Below are positions 40,401 through 53,836 of a stretch of DNA of 64,000 nt, one piece after another (the first letter of the stretch is position 1; each line of letters opens with the position of its first letter). The position numbers were made by a program, and so were the translations under genes. This DNA is from Bathynomus jamesi (Eukaryota; Arthropoda; Malacostraca; Isopoda; Cirolanidae): positions 226,501 to 290,500 of the forward strand of contig JAJOZX010005612.1 in the NCBI GenBank assembly GCA_023014485.1, in the 5' to 3' direction. Under the pieces are notes generated by a model. The model ran no database searches. It worked only from the letters and a program-made list of their open reading frames with translations, and was not told where the DNA came from.

Positions 40401-43400
40401 CAGACGTACAATGATGTCCAGATAGTAACAATCTTACTGAGCTAACTGTTTTTACTTCTTTTTTATGCAGGAAGGATGGACCAAGGACGAAAATAGTGCT
40501 ACACAAATACTATAATTATCGAAAATACACCAAAATTGAACAAAACAGCAATTGATACTGAACAGTTCTCTTTATCATCATCAAAATTAGTTCAAAATGA
40601 AGGCTACATACATCTTCAAAATATGTACTTTATATAACACTTAGAACAACTTCTTTGTACAACACTTAAACAGAACAAATTATTTGTATGAAAATTTCAG
40701 AATAAAGTTTTGAAGAGTAGCATAGCAAACCTTAACTTGAAAACAAAAGTAATACTGTGAAAACAACAGTACTTAAAGTAAACTGAGAAAAACATGTATT
40801 AATTGTATCATCTCAGTAGTCTACAAAATGTTTTTAATTCTTTTTACATGGCACACGCGCATCCAATAACCTTGGTTTACTCTTTTCAACAGCTGTTGCT
40901 TAGCTCTGGTATCATTAAGGTCTTTTCTTGCTTGTTTCAGCTTGTCTTTCCCTGGCTCTAGCATTGCCTAGGATTGAACAATACCACGAAAATCTTTGTA
41001 ATTTTATTGTCGAGATTTTAATAAAATGGCGAAAATACCAATTTTCAAAATTTGCGCTGTGGCTGCTAAGGTTTTTGCAAATTTTTAATCTATATTGAGT
41101 CGAGTATCCAGTCTTGATTATATATATATATTTTTTTAAAATTTTCCTGACATTTTTACAAACAAAATTTTGTATTTCTTTCGCTACGGTATACATATTT
41201 TGCACAAATCTATCGTTTATCTATCTAAATTTTATTCTGTTGATTTTTACTATGATTTAATCATTTTTTTTTAATTTGATTAAATATAATGAAATTAGGA
41301 AAAAAAATTATAAAAAATATTCTTTTTGTTTCTTCTATTGTTTATACTTTGTATACCGTTTGCTAATATTTCACTTTTAAAATTGTTACCCCCTAAAAAT
41401 GCAATTTTTAAAGTAAATATCACCCTGTTTCTCCAAGTATTTTAAATCTATAACTTTATACACATTAAAGGTGGATAGCTGAATTTCAATTTTTGTTTGC
41501 CCAAAAATGTCCACAAGTGAAAAATTCATCAAAATCACGCATTTCCCTTCGCATTTTCATCATTGCTGAGTTTCTGACACGGAGCCGGACACGTGTCAAT
41601 TAATTGACTTATAAAAGCGACAGATTTTTAAATTATGAGGAGGATATACACGAATTTTTGCTGCATTAAATTTCTAAGTTTGTAAAATCATCAATTATTT
41701 GATTTTATATTAGTTTGTGTTAACTTACATATATTTGTAATTCAAAGTATTTTTTTCATGTACGAGTATATTCATTGAAATAAAGATAAAAAGATTTTTT
41801 ACGGCAAAATCAGTTTGTTTTTTAAATAAATATCAAAACAAAAATAATTTTAGTCACATTTTCAGAAAATCTCAACGGCGTTCATTGGCGTCTTCATCAA
41901 TAAGTTCAGAAGCAACTACACAATCCTCAATTGCATTCCTTTTCTTTCTGGTGCAGTTTACTATTATTGCTTTCTATCGGCTCCCTTTCTTTGGTCATTT
42001 TCTTCAGGTTTTCTCCATCTCTTCTTTTCTCGGTTCATCAGCTTTGGCTTCTTCCTTCTCTCTTTTTCTTCTTATAGCTGAAGGATGCACTGTGAATGAA
42101 CTGATCTTGCCTTTGATAGGAAATTTCTTTTAATGGGAACTTTGTAAGGTTGTTTGTCAAACAACTTTATCCCATCCTCTATAAATCTAATCCCATTCAC
42201 TGATGCTTCTGATAAACTTCTCCCTGCTGTCACAGAATGTCCACTTTTCAGAGAAGCTCTGCTCAACATCGAGTTACCATGCGAAAGAATAAGCACCGAT
42301 TTGACAATAGCTTCTAGTAAAGAGTATTTCTGATCACCAACCAAATTCTTAATTTTGAAGACTCCTCTTCAGTAATGGTCAATGTGCTTAAGCTTTGTTT
42401 CTTCACCTTTCACCTTGTACCACTTCTCTGGAACCTTTTCCATCTGGTACAGTCTACACTCGTATTCTAGTGCAGCTCCATTGACCTCAGCTAGAGTCTT
42501 AGGTGCAACAGCCATGACAGCACCTGCTAGGCACGTTTGCTCTCCATTTTTCGTCTGTAAGAATCTGTTTCCTTAGGAAGGTATTTATCAGTGGCATTTT
42601 GTCTACCAGATATGGTGTTATTATTTTGTAGAAATGTCTCATGCCCAAAGCAGCCATTTTCTGACCCGACGACGTAAGCTTGACAAATACAGTTCTGGTA
42701 AACTCCCCTATATCCATAGCTTTGTCGCCCAACAGATGATCTTTGTCTAGCTTGATCAAATGAAGCTCAACCTGGAAGAACTTTAGGAAACCAATAAAGA
42801 TTCCGGACACAGACTTGAAGTGCAGCTGTAAAATAGTGATATTGCATCAAGTGGTTTCTTGATTCTACAAAATCACATTCTTGTTAATGTCACCTTGTTT
42901 CTTTGGTAGGTATTTCAAGAAGTACGCCAGAACACCTTCCCACTGCTCCAACATTCTATTAATAGCACTGGTGAACAAAGTTTTTGTCAGAGATTTTTAC
43001 TTGAACTATGTAATTTTTTACGTTGATTATGGAACTCAAAACAGAATTTCTCTATCACCCGCAGTTTTAGAGTGACACACGAATTTACATTACTTAGGAT
43101 TGAGTCAGAATAGGAAGGGGACGGGGTCTGCCCCTTTCTCCTCTGCTTATAAGTTGCTGCAAGTCACTGTTGACTTTCATTTGTCAGTTACTTGATTTCG
43201 CTGAGTGAACATTTTAGGCAAGTTCAACATGCATTTTCTATTTTGATATTGCTATTACGTCTAAAATTAGTCCACATTTCATTTTCGAGTCGCTCAATAT
43301 TGGTGGGTGATAGACAAATTTTGAGGTCATTTTTAACTAAGCGGTAAAAAGCTAAGATCCACCCACTTTTGTTCATGTGACAAAAAAAAAAATTCTTTTA

Positions 43401-46400
43401 TGTCATCTAGCGTAGCCAGTGCCAATGTCAACCATCTAACATTTACATGCTTCAACTCCTTTCAATAGCTTTATAATCATCCCACCTAGCTGCTGACTGC
43501 TTATAGTAGTAGGTGTAGACATCAATTATAAAACCTAAAATCTGTTGTTCATATACCTTCATCCCCTTGTGAAAACCATTGTGAGTAACATGTAAGTTAC
43601 AGAAGCCAGTCCCAATCGAGTCGAGGCTTGTCAAGCTCTTTTGCCAACTGATTCATTATATTCCACACACTTGTGTCGGGGGGGGGGGGGATGAAGGATG
43701 GTGTTCGCGTTTACTTTTAATATTAATCTGATATCCACGGTTCTTCTTTCCAACTTTACTTTATCTGACTGCGAGTTACGATGAAAACGATTTATACCTT
43801 CGGTTGATGGCGTACCCTCTCCCTCTCGGCCCACTGAGAGAAGGGAATGCTTCTTCTTCTAATCCTGGCATCGGTCGCCAGTGTCGGGGGGGGGGGGGGG
43901 GGGGGGATGAAAAGATTGATTTCTTTCGGGACCAACAAGGACGTTTCTTGCGTTTAATTCTCTCTCTCTCAAGTTGGATTTGAAACGGTTTAGGACTAGT
44001 GTGTGTGGGAATTACGTTACGTATAAGATCTGTGACACATGGAACAGGTTACCTTCGGAAGTTGTGAACAGTTCCTCTGTGGATCAGTTCAAGAAAAGGT
44101 TAGACGAAATCTTGCACACTATTTGAGTGTGTAAAGACATTTATGACCTCAGTCTGCGGAAATTTCTTTTCCTATAAAATAGTTAATATCTGGAACCAAC
44201 TTCCCTCAGAGGTTGTTTCCAGTCAAAGTGTAAATCTGTTTAAAAATAGGCTAGACAAAGTACTGAACACACTCATAGTTTAAGATTAAAACCTCAGAAA
44301 ACTCTGCAGGAGTTCGCCTTGCTCGGTGTCTCTGTGAGCAAGCTAAATATAGAGCTATTATATATTCTCCACTTTCCTGTAAAATTTCCTTGGCTACTTT
44401 TCCAGGGTCAAGGTATTTTCTTCAACCTTTTCCGTACCTGCCTCTGGCAGGGAGGGAGCGGAGGGTGGGGAGAGAGCCTTCTACTTTACTATCCAGTTTT
44501 CTACTACTGCTAGGATAGTTGAAAGAAAAATAAACTTTTACAAAATTTTCCCTGGCTCCCGTTGCCATTGGTACCTCCTCGGTATGGGCCGCAAGGCCTT
44601 TTGAGGTACTTCTTTTCCTTGTAACTCTCTCTCTCTCTCTCACACATTAGAAAATGAAATCCTTTACACAACACTTTATAGAGAGAAGTTATTAACGAGC
44701 AAATGCTTACATCAAAAGGCTAAGGGGACCAGCCGAAAACGACCCAGCCCATGGGCGGAACACACACACCCACTCGAGGCCGAGGCGAGACTCTCACTCC
44801 CTGTCTCCAATCTGAGGCAGGACTCCCTCAAGGCGCGCTCATTTCCTCCTTGAGAAACCCTGTGGTGCCACGTGTTACAGACAGAGCTGGGCAATAAATA
44901 CATTGAATGTATTTAAATACTAAATACATGGGAGAAATGTATTTAAATACTAAATACATTTTACGAATGTATTTAGATACTAAATACATCAATTGTATTT
45001 AAATACATTTGTAAATACATTTTAAATATACAAATTTGCTTGTTGAAGCCATGACACGCACACGATAAAGAAATCAACCGCTTTCGACTAAGAGTGGCAC
45101 ACAACTGATTGAACTGACACGTTGAAACATGAACCATGCTGTACTACACTGTCGACGCGTCGTACTGTGCTAGTACAGAACGTGTATTAAACCAGTAAAA
45201 GTATTTACATTTTTATATTTTGAGTATTTAAATACTATATTTAAATACATGAAAAACAATGTATTTATAAATACAGTTCTAAATACACAAATGTATTTAA
45301 ATACGTATTTAAATACAAATGTATTTAAATACTGCCCAGCTCTGGTTACAGAAGACTATTAAACTTGCAAAATCTTACTCTAATAATTATATTAACAAGA
45401 GAATTGGTATACTGTAATTGGATATTAGCAAAAGAATTTATACAATTGTAGTTTTACACTTAACTGTTTCATGTGATTTAAAATAATTGAAAAGACATTT
45501 ACAATTTGGAAATCTCTGTTTAAGATTAGACGTGGCAGGACTGTTTTCGTTAGGCTTAAGAAAAAGGGCGCCAAGCTTTCCACTGGCAATGAGACACTTT
45601 ATACAAAATTAAAAATGTAACGGAATCATATTTTAATTTAGATGAACAGAATAATATCTTTTAAAGGATTAATATGTTAATTTATACAAACAGAATGATA
45701 AATCTTTAAATTTTAACAAATTTATTTTCTCGTGGAAACACTTTTCCACACTTGTTTACATTGGGACAAGTACTACCATACCCAACATTTCAAGCGTACT
45801 TAGATCCAAGCCATACGTCATTAACTGCACACAACAACTTGGCAAATCTCCTATCGCATCACTATATTTTCACAAATGATGCAATTGAACTGTGTTTTTC
45901 TGACCAGTATCTAATTTGAATATCGAACTGCTTGGCATTTGTAATTTCATCATATTGCAGGGTAAATGGAGTTTTAAATGTTTTAATGTCATCTACCAAA
46001 GGTTCATGAAAATAGGGTCCTGTAGCCTCAAAAACTATGTATGAAACTTTTAAGCACTGAGAAAATTTTCTAGGTAGAGTATCTGGAAACATAGCTTGAA
46101 AAGTCTCTCCAATGTTGTTGCATGAAGCATAACTCGAGTGGAAGTGGTGTACTTCCACTCGAGTTATGCTTGAGTGTAGTAATGCTTAGTTAAAAATATT
46201 GATTTCTGTTTGATTAATTATTATAATGTTTAATATAAATTTACTAAAAATTGTGATTATTACGATAAAGCATGTTTGTTAGTTTTAAATTGTTTAAAAT
46301 GAGTACAGTTGGCAGTACTGAAGGGAGCCCAAAAGAGCGGACTACCCTATAACGGTTTTCAGTCTTGAGGCAACGCGTTACGCGATAGGTTGACTAAATG

Positions 46401-49400
46401 TAACGTAAAATTAATTTAGTGAGTGTTCCTCTCCGACCTAAATTATTAGAATATAAATTTCATACTCGCATACCCCTAATTAACTAAACCATTTTCGAAA
46501 TTAATAAAACGTAATAAGTGTTAATAAAGAGTATCAATATACCTCCCCCCTCCCCCCTTCGTTTTGTAATGGTTTCAGTCTAGGCGCGCTACCATGATAT
46601 ATATACGATACGGCAAAAAGAGTGTAGAGAAACAAAGTGATAAATGAAAGAAAGAGCCGATCGAGAATAAATAGAGAAATAATAAAGTAGAAAGAAGCGT
46701 AAATAATGGAGAATAAATAATAAAACCTATTCACTACATCATGCAACAACATTGGAGACACTTTTCAAGCTATGTTTCCAGGTACTGTACCTAGAAAATT
46801 TTCTCAGTGCTTAAAAGTTTCATACATGGTTTTTGAGGCTACAGGACCCTATTTTCATGAACCTTTGGTAGATAACATTAAAACATTTAAAACTCCATTT
46901 ACCCTGCAATATGATGAAATTACAAATGCCAAGAATCTGAAGCAGTTCGATATTCAAATTAGATACTGGTCTGAAAAACAAAAAGTTCAATTGGTGGCTC
47001 CATTTTTCTCAGATACACATTTGAAAGTTGCTTGCTTGGCGTTACACTCGCTTTCAGTAAATACTCAGACTTTAAGAACTACTAGCTTGTGTAAGAGTCA
47101 TTTGTGTTCCATCTACAATGTCTTGCACAAGTTTTTTCTCTATTTCCACGGGAATGCTGCAGAATTTGCTGAAATCCCGAGTTGTCATACTTAATTACTT
47201 TTCTACAGAATAAATAACCTTCAAATTTTGATGTATATGTTTTGCACGGTTGCACCATTTGCAAGAAGGTGACCATTGCCATCTGTAAGACTTAACTCCT
47301 GACATTTTTGTAATGGCACCCAAGTTGTCTAGTCTATATAAAAAAATCGGATCACCTGAAGATCCGTCACCCAGCCTTTTTTAGTTAGCTTTATAAGGCT
47401 AACTAACGAAAATATCACCACCTAACCTAACCAATCGTCAAGGGTGTACAGTTGACCTAACGACTGGTTAGGTTAGGTCGTGATATTTTCGTTAGTTAGC
47501 CTTATAAAGCTAACTAAAAAAGGCTGGGGTGACGTATCTTCAGGTGATCCAAAAAATCTAGTCTATGTAAAAAAGGTGTACCATACTTTTGTACAGAACC
47601 GCCATATATGCAGCTCTAACTAATAAGCAGATAGCCACGCAATTAACCCATCAGCAGAAGCCAACAGTTCCAAACTGCAAGCTACTAACACACTAATCAG
47701 TCTTTTTCCCTTTTGATCACACCTTACAAGCTATCTGAAAAATTGGTGTAGTACAGTATTGGGGAACAGCTGGTGACTCAAATCTAAAGTTGCATTTATT
47801 TTTACTAATGAAAATACCAGCTTCTTCCTGCGTCTACAGATTCCAGACTAAAATACCTACACTGTCAAGAAAAAAAGTGATAAAAATTAAAGGAAACACT
47901 GAAATTGGTTCTGCCTTAAACAGGTTTCATTTTTGCACTGTGTATTTAATAAACAAAAAAAGATGAAAACATTTATAGAATGAATAGTTCTGGAGGCAAG
48001 GGTCGCTAATACTTTCAAATAAATAAATATAAGAGTATTTCCTAAGCGCGTTAACTATGAAGTCATTTTGCTGGAAAGGAAAACTGAGCGAAGAGGAGAG
48101 CATTCGAGCATTCAATTATATAAGAGTATAAACCTCGTGTGTAATTCAATACTTTGTGACTGGATTAGGGATGCAACGGGTAGCGTTTTTACCGGGTAAT
48201 CGGGTACGGGTACCCGAAGTGTAATACCCGATCGGGTATTCAAGACGTTCCAAAATTTGTTGGTTTAGTACCGCGACTTATTAACTGTGTGCAGTTCAAG
48301 CACTTGGCTTTACTATTATCTAATTTTTCAATGACAAAATAGTCCCAAACCATACTACGATTTGCCATTTTGAATGTTTTGTTAAATAATACAAAAAATA
48401 TTATACAAAAAATAAAACCTGCAAAACAATAAAATCGAAATTAAATTAGAATTTGGTTTTTACTATCCGTACCCGATTTTTTTTCGCAGTTACCCGATCG
48501 GGTCGGGTATCATCGAGTAGTACATTACCAGATCGGGCCGGGTACCCGTGACATCCCTACTTTGGATACAGAGAGGCGTCACAAAAGGCCTCAACTACTA
48601 ACAGCAACTTTGCAGTCAGTGCCTCCATACGAGGGCTAATCCTTTCATGACTGTTGCTATTACTGCTGCTACTGCTACTATTATAGGCGCACTGCTCTCA
48701 ATGAGGATGGCCACACCAGAAAGAGCGACATGTCACCTCCTAAACAAATTAAACTTTTCTCCCTTAAACAGGATAACTATCGCAAAAGCTTCCCCATACA
48801 TCCCTATCTTCACACAACTCCCTTCCCATTCCAACAGTGAACCCCCTCTCACCCAAGTACTCTTCCGATTCCCCAAAAAGGAAAATGATAATTATAATAA
48901 AAACTTTCATTATCTTCTTCCTCCATCCCTCCAATAAATCAATCTCATCTCAAAGTTACACCTTGCCACCTTCCAACAGTACGATACCATTTTAATGCAT
49001 CTCAACCAAAATTGAGAAGTGCATTTTTCTGTTATTTTGTTAGGCAGCCACAAGCAATTATAAGGGCATATGTAAAATGTTGGATGGTTCATACGATGTA
49101 CGAGTACAATAAAGGTATACTGCGTGTTGAAAGAGAGTAATGCACGAAATGTTAACATTCCTAAGTTCTTTGCTTTGTATGAAGTTAAAAATAATAAAGA
49201 CGGCTACAGAATTTTTTTTTTTTTTGAAGACGACTGAAGGCTAAAATATAGGAATAATTGTTAAAATATACGAGTTTTAGAGGAATCCTATAAAAGTATA
49301 GGGAATAAGAAGGCTGTGACCGCTGATTTTATAATATATGGGGGGGGGGGCCCAGTTGCATTTACCACGAATCAGCATAAATGTACGAAATAAAATAATT

Positions 49401-49534
49401 TAACTCTTAAGAATTTAAATTGAGTTTCTTTTTATCGTTGCAAAAGTCATGAGAACTATTTTCATTCCATAACACAAATTGTAGCCTCCTCGTTTCCTTT
49501 GGATTTGTACAATTAATCCTTAATATCTTTAACG

Positions 49535-49566
<32 letters not shown>

Positions 49567-52500
49567 TCTCCACTCATTTCCTGACGAGGTACAAAGTACA
49601 TGAAAAATACTTGGAACAACTTTTCTTAATTCTTGTGGGTCTATGTATGAAATTTGAGGTTTTAATAACAGAAATGAGTTCGTAAATAATGAAATGATAA
49701 GAGATAAAAATGAAACTTATAGTCTAATAAAGCGAGGTATAATGTCCTCAAATAAACTAAAGCAAACTCTAATTAGAAAATCGTTCAGTCTCGAAATCTT
49801 CGTAGATTAGAAGCCACTTTTAATAGTGAAACTTGAAATTCAAAAAAAGAATTTTTGTTTTTTCACCACAATTAGGTTCCACGTGTATATGGAGTTAAAG
49901 TTATATTTTGGCTATAGTTTTGGTTCTAAAATTGAGAAGTGGTTAATATAATTGGAGGAAAAAAGTTATTTCCTCTTGACCGAATTCCCAAGAACAGACT
50001 ATCAAACAGACTCAATGCGAATGAATAAATTTGCTTTACGATCGAAAAGAGTAACAAGGAGTACAGACCAGAAACTGGCACAATGCTCAGACTAAAAACG
50101 GGGCCCATTACGCTAATTTCGGGTTACTACTACAACCACCACCACCACCACCACCCGAACTCCCGACCTCAGTGTAGTCACTTCGCTTATAAGGAAACTA
50201 CTGTACGTTACCTACTTAACAACGGGTGCTGGGATCGAAAAGTAGTTTAAATTTAGACTCGGCTACGTTAGATATAAAATAAAACAACGTATTACTGTCT
50301 TTTTTTTCTCTCTCTTCTTGACCCGTATCGTTCGGTCGCGAGAGGATATCTGTTCTGGAGAATTTGATCACGAGGGTTTTGGCACTGTCAGACATCATTC
50401 CATCGAAGCTCCAATCCTCAACATAACATTTTATTAAGCGGATAAAATTGTAAACGTTTCTCGGTTAAAATCAAGATGAAATGTGGACTCCAGTGTATGA
50501 TTCAAGGAATGGGGTCGTCTCACTCTTCACTGGGATTCAGTGGAGGAAGGACGAAGGGGTATGAAGGTGTTTGGAGGGGAAAAAACCACATTGACCGATA
50601 CTCAAACTTAATACGGCTAATGGCTGGTGCGTATGCAAGTCAAATGGACATTACTGTTCGCTTTTAGTCAATTGACAAAAATGTTCACACACACTTATTA
50701 AAACGTTCGAGTTTAATAAACATTCGTCTTTACGTTACGAAGAACATCAGGAAAATATTCCAAACGTTTACTTCCATTTCAACTCCACTTCACGGATAAT
50801 TCTGTTGAACACACTATGTAGGTGCATATGTTATACGTACGTCTAAATTCTAAATGTGCAACTTTTTTAACGGCTATCTACAGCAAATGGGTGTAGTGGT
50901 GCGCGAAAACATTTCCTTTTCAGGCCTAAAGTTAATATATTTTCAAATGCGTATCGAGTAGCGGGAGAAAAAGCTCATCCTTATGAACGTTTCTCTTGCA
51001 GGTACAGTTCTTAATGATGTCTGCAGCGTCTGCAGTTCGTCACAGTGTATTATAAACTCCACAAATTCTCGTTACCAGCAGAAATATGTATCGATGATGA
51101 TTTTCAAAGTGTCCGTATCAGTTTTCGACAAAGATGCCTTGTGCATCAAGGAATATTTATCACCAAAGGCTTAGCACAACTGTCGGCGACTTGAAAACAT
51201 TCCAAGATATTGTAAACAAACTAAGAAATTAAATTTGAGGAAAACCAGACAAAATAGTTTACTTTTTACGTAAGTGCTCCTTCGAGCTCGGTGCCGAAAA
51301 CATCTCTCCGGCATAGGTCTACCATACAATTTTCGTCTACTGAACTTCAGCATCATTTTTCTCCGGACAGACTCGCTCAACCTACATCGGTCGTAAAATA
51401 CAGTTATAGAAATTCAACGCGAGTGTAAATATTCCGTTTTCTTTGTATCCGTGCATAGAATGCGCAGCGTGTCATTTATCAAGCTAACAATAATTATTGT
51501 ATTGCTGTTTATTTAATACAATTTATTATCTGTTGTTGGACTTGACATGTACTTTTACTGACAATTCAACAAACACATTTCAAACCTTTCGTAAATGTCT
51601 TATAATCAATTGCATTATTGTATTATATTACTCATTACAAAATTTTTTTTCAATTACAGGAAAGAGTCGTGCAGTTTATTCATTTCCTTGTTGATTGATA
51701 AATCAATGGTGACCCCAAATAATTAACTATTCAATATTCCGTCAACCTATTTAATTACTATTTACTGCAAATTGGTAGTCTATGCAAATAGGCTCTACAA
51801 ACTAGTCTCAATTAGGGTGCCAATAAATAGGTGACCGACCACACGGATAAACTTACTTTTGAAGCTTAAAGTTTCCGCTTTTGAGTGGTATATATAACAT
51901 TTCACTACACTTTGATAGCCCTCATCTTATCAAATAATTAGCGAGGGTCAAGACAAATATGGAAAACGTTGGTAAAGACAAAATAGTGTTTGTAGCCACA
52001 GCAAAACACACTTCTGTCGGGAGAACGCCTTGAGACATGTGCTACTTGTCAAGACAAATAACCCATATCTACCACTCTACCCTTCTCCGTAGTGTAGGGC
52101 AAGAGACTAAAGCGTGCAATTGTGAGCGCAAAAAGGTGTCAGCATGTACAGCCATGTAGGTCTGGATGTGTGTGTTTTCCGGTAAGTTCACTTTTATACT
52201 TGCACTAGGCTTGCCAACCCTCCCGGATTCGCCGGGAGACTCCCGGAACGTTATCCTAATCTCCCGGATATCTTACAATTTGAGAATAATTTTCTTTAAA
52301 TACATAATTTGGTATCACCTTATCATTTGCATATTATTAGCCTTTAAAATCTTTTTTTTTTAACCATTGATATGAACAATATATATATATACATAAGCAC
52401 ACCGGACAAAAAATTAGTCACCCCTAATAGCACCGATAGTAGGAAGTTCAAGGTCACACAGAGGGCGCTGATGTAGCATTGGTAAGTGACAAGTAGCGGT

Positions 52501-53342
52501 GACGTAGCACACAGGATCAGATCTGTTTCGTGAGGTGGTGAAGAACAAAGTGTGTGTTGGATATAGTCTGCAAAATGGGTCGTGAGGCAGACGTTACTCA
52601 GTGGCAAAAAGGAGCCATCGTGTTTGGCAGAGCCCACGGACACAAAATGTCTGAAGTAGCCCAATTTGTTGGTGTGTCAACGCGTACTGTCCAGCGAGTT
52701 TACAAAGAGTGGTGTAGTTCGCAATCAACTGACAATCGACGGCGTAACTGTGGCCGGAAAACAATTCTCGACAATAGGGGCCGCCGCCGTTTCTCGTCTA
52801 GTAACTGCAAATCGTTTTCAAACCAGAGAACAATTGCTCCAAGAAACCAATGAGGTTCTCCAGCGACCAATTTCCGAACGGACATTGCGACGAGAACTGC
52901 ATGCGATGGACATCTGGAGCAGGGTACCACGGAAGAGGCCGCTGTTAACAGCAAGTCACAAATTGGCACGTTATAAATGGGCTCAGAGGCACAAAAACTG
53001 GACTGCGGCAGATTGGAAACGTGTAATTTGGTCCGATGAGTCCCGTTTTTGTTTGTTCTCCAATGATGGGAGGCGACGAGTACATCGCAGGTCCAATGAA
53101 GCCTTTAATCCTGAATGCGTCGAAGGTGTTGTTCAGGCTGGAAACAGAAAGTGAAGCGCAGGACTCTGGCGGAACTTCGGGACCGGCTGATAAACGAGTG
53201 GCAGCAAATCGATGTTCAGTACATGCACAACCTCGTAGAGTCTCTGCCTCGCCGGATTCGTGCGGTTATCAAGGCCAGAGGCGCCGTCACACGTTATTAG
53301 GTACATTCTGAGAGGGGTGACTAATTTTTTGTCCGGTGTGCT

Positions 53343-53395
<53 letters not shown>

Positions 53396-53784
53396 TTCAA
53401 CTGCAAACACACAGTATAATTAACGTAAAGAACGACGCTTGTATAGAAGAACGTTCCGCGCAAGATGAGGAAGGAGAACGAACAAATGAAAAAATGAGGT
53501 AACCACCCGGGAATCGAGCCGGTCAGATATGATAACCACTACACAATGGGCCTCATTCAATCAGAAGTCGTAATTCTCCTACATACGCGCAGAAACCAAT
53601 GCCCTGAGGGGGCACCTCCCGCATGCCGCACATATATACATTTCAACTGCAAACAACACACAGTATAATTAACGTAAAGAACGACGCTTGTATAGAAGAA
53701 CGTCCGCGCAAGATTTGTTCGTTCTCCCTCCTCATCTTGCGCGGAACGTTCTTCTATACAAGCGTCGTTCTTTACGTTATATAT

Positions 53785-53836
<52 letters not shown>

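Larger units (their letters stand above)
41875..46158 (-). pseudogene. Transposase-like multi-domain gene remnant, interrupted
   Basis: Four minus-strand blocks are collinear with one protein family that I recognise from arthropod genomes but cannot name. They are: [20 protein letters not shown] and WSEKH (45862-46158); [20 protein letters not shown] with [19 protein letters not shown], then [19 protein letters not shown] (43640-43390); [19 protein letters not shown] to [18 protein letters not shown] (about 42990-42500); and [14 protein letters not shown] with [18 protein letters not shown] (42344-42072), ending in a Lys/Glu-rich tail. The last block resembles an hAT-type C-terminal dimerisation region. 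About 2.2 kb with LINE and MITE sequence separates the first two blocks. Frames are broken. I cannot exclude a spliced gene. Confidence 0.55.

Noticed and set aside
50216..50398. Minus-strand open frame starting [17 protein letters not shown] as another alternative first exon of MCF2L
   Set aside because: The donor is weak (GTCAAG), no conserved motif is visible, and the local base composition is ordinary. It could be revisited with RNA-seq.
53497..53554. A functional tRNA gene on the minus strand
   Set aside because: A-box and B-box are present, but no acceptor stem or full cloverleaf can be formed, and it sits inside a repeat array. SINE-derived is more likely.
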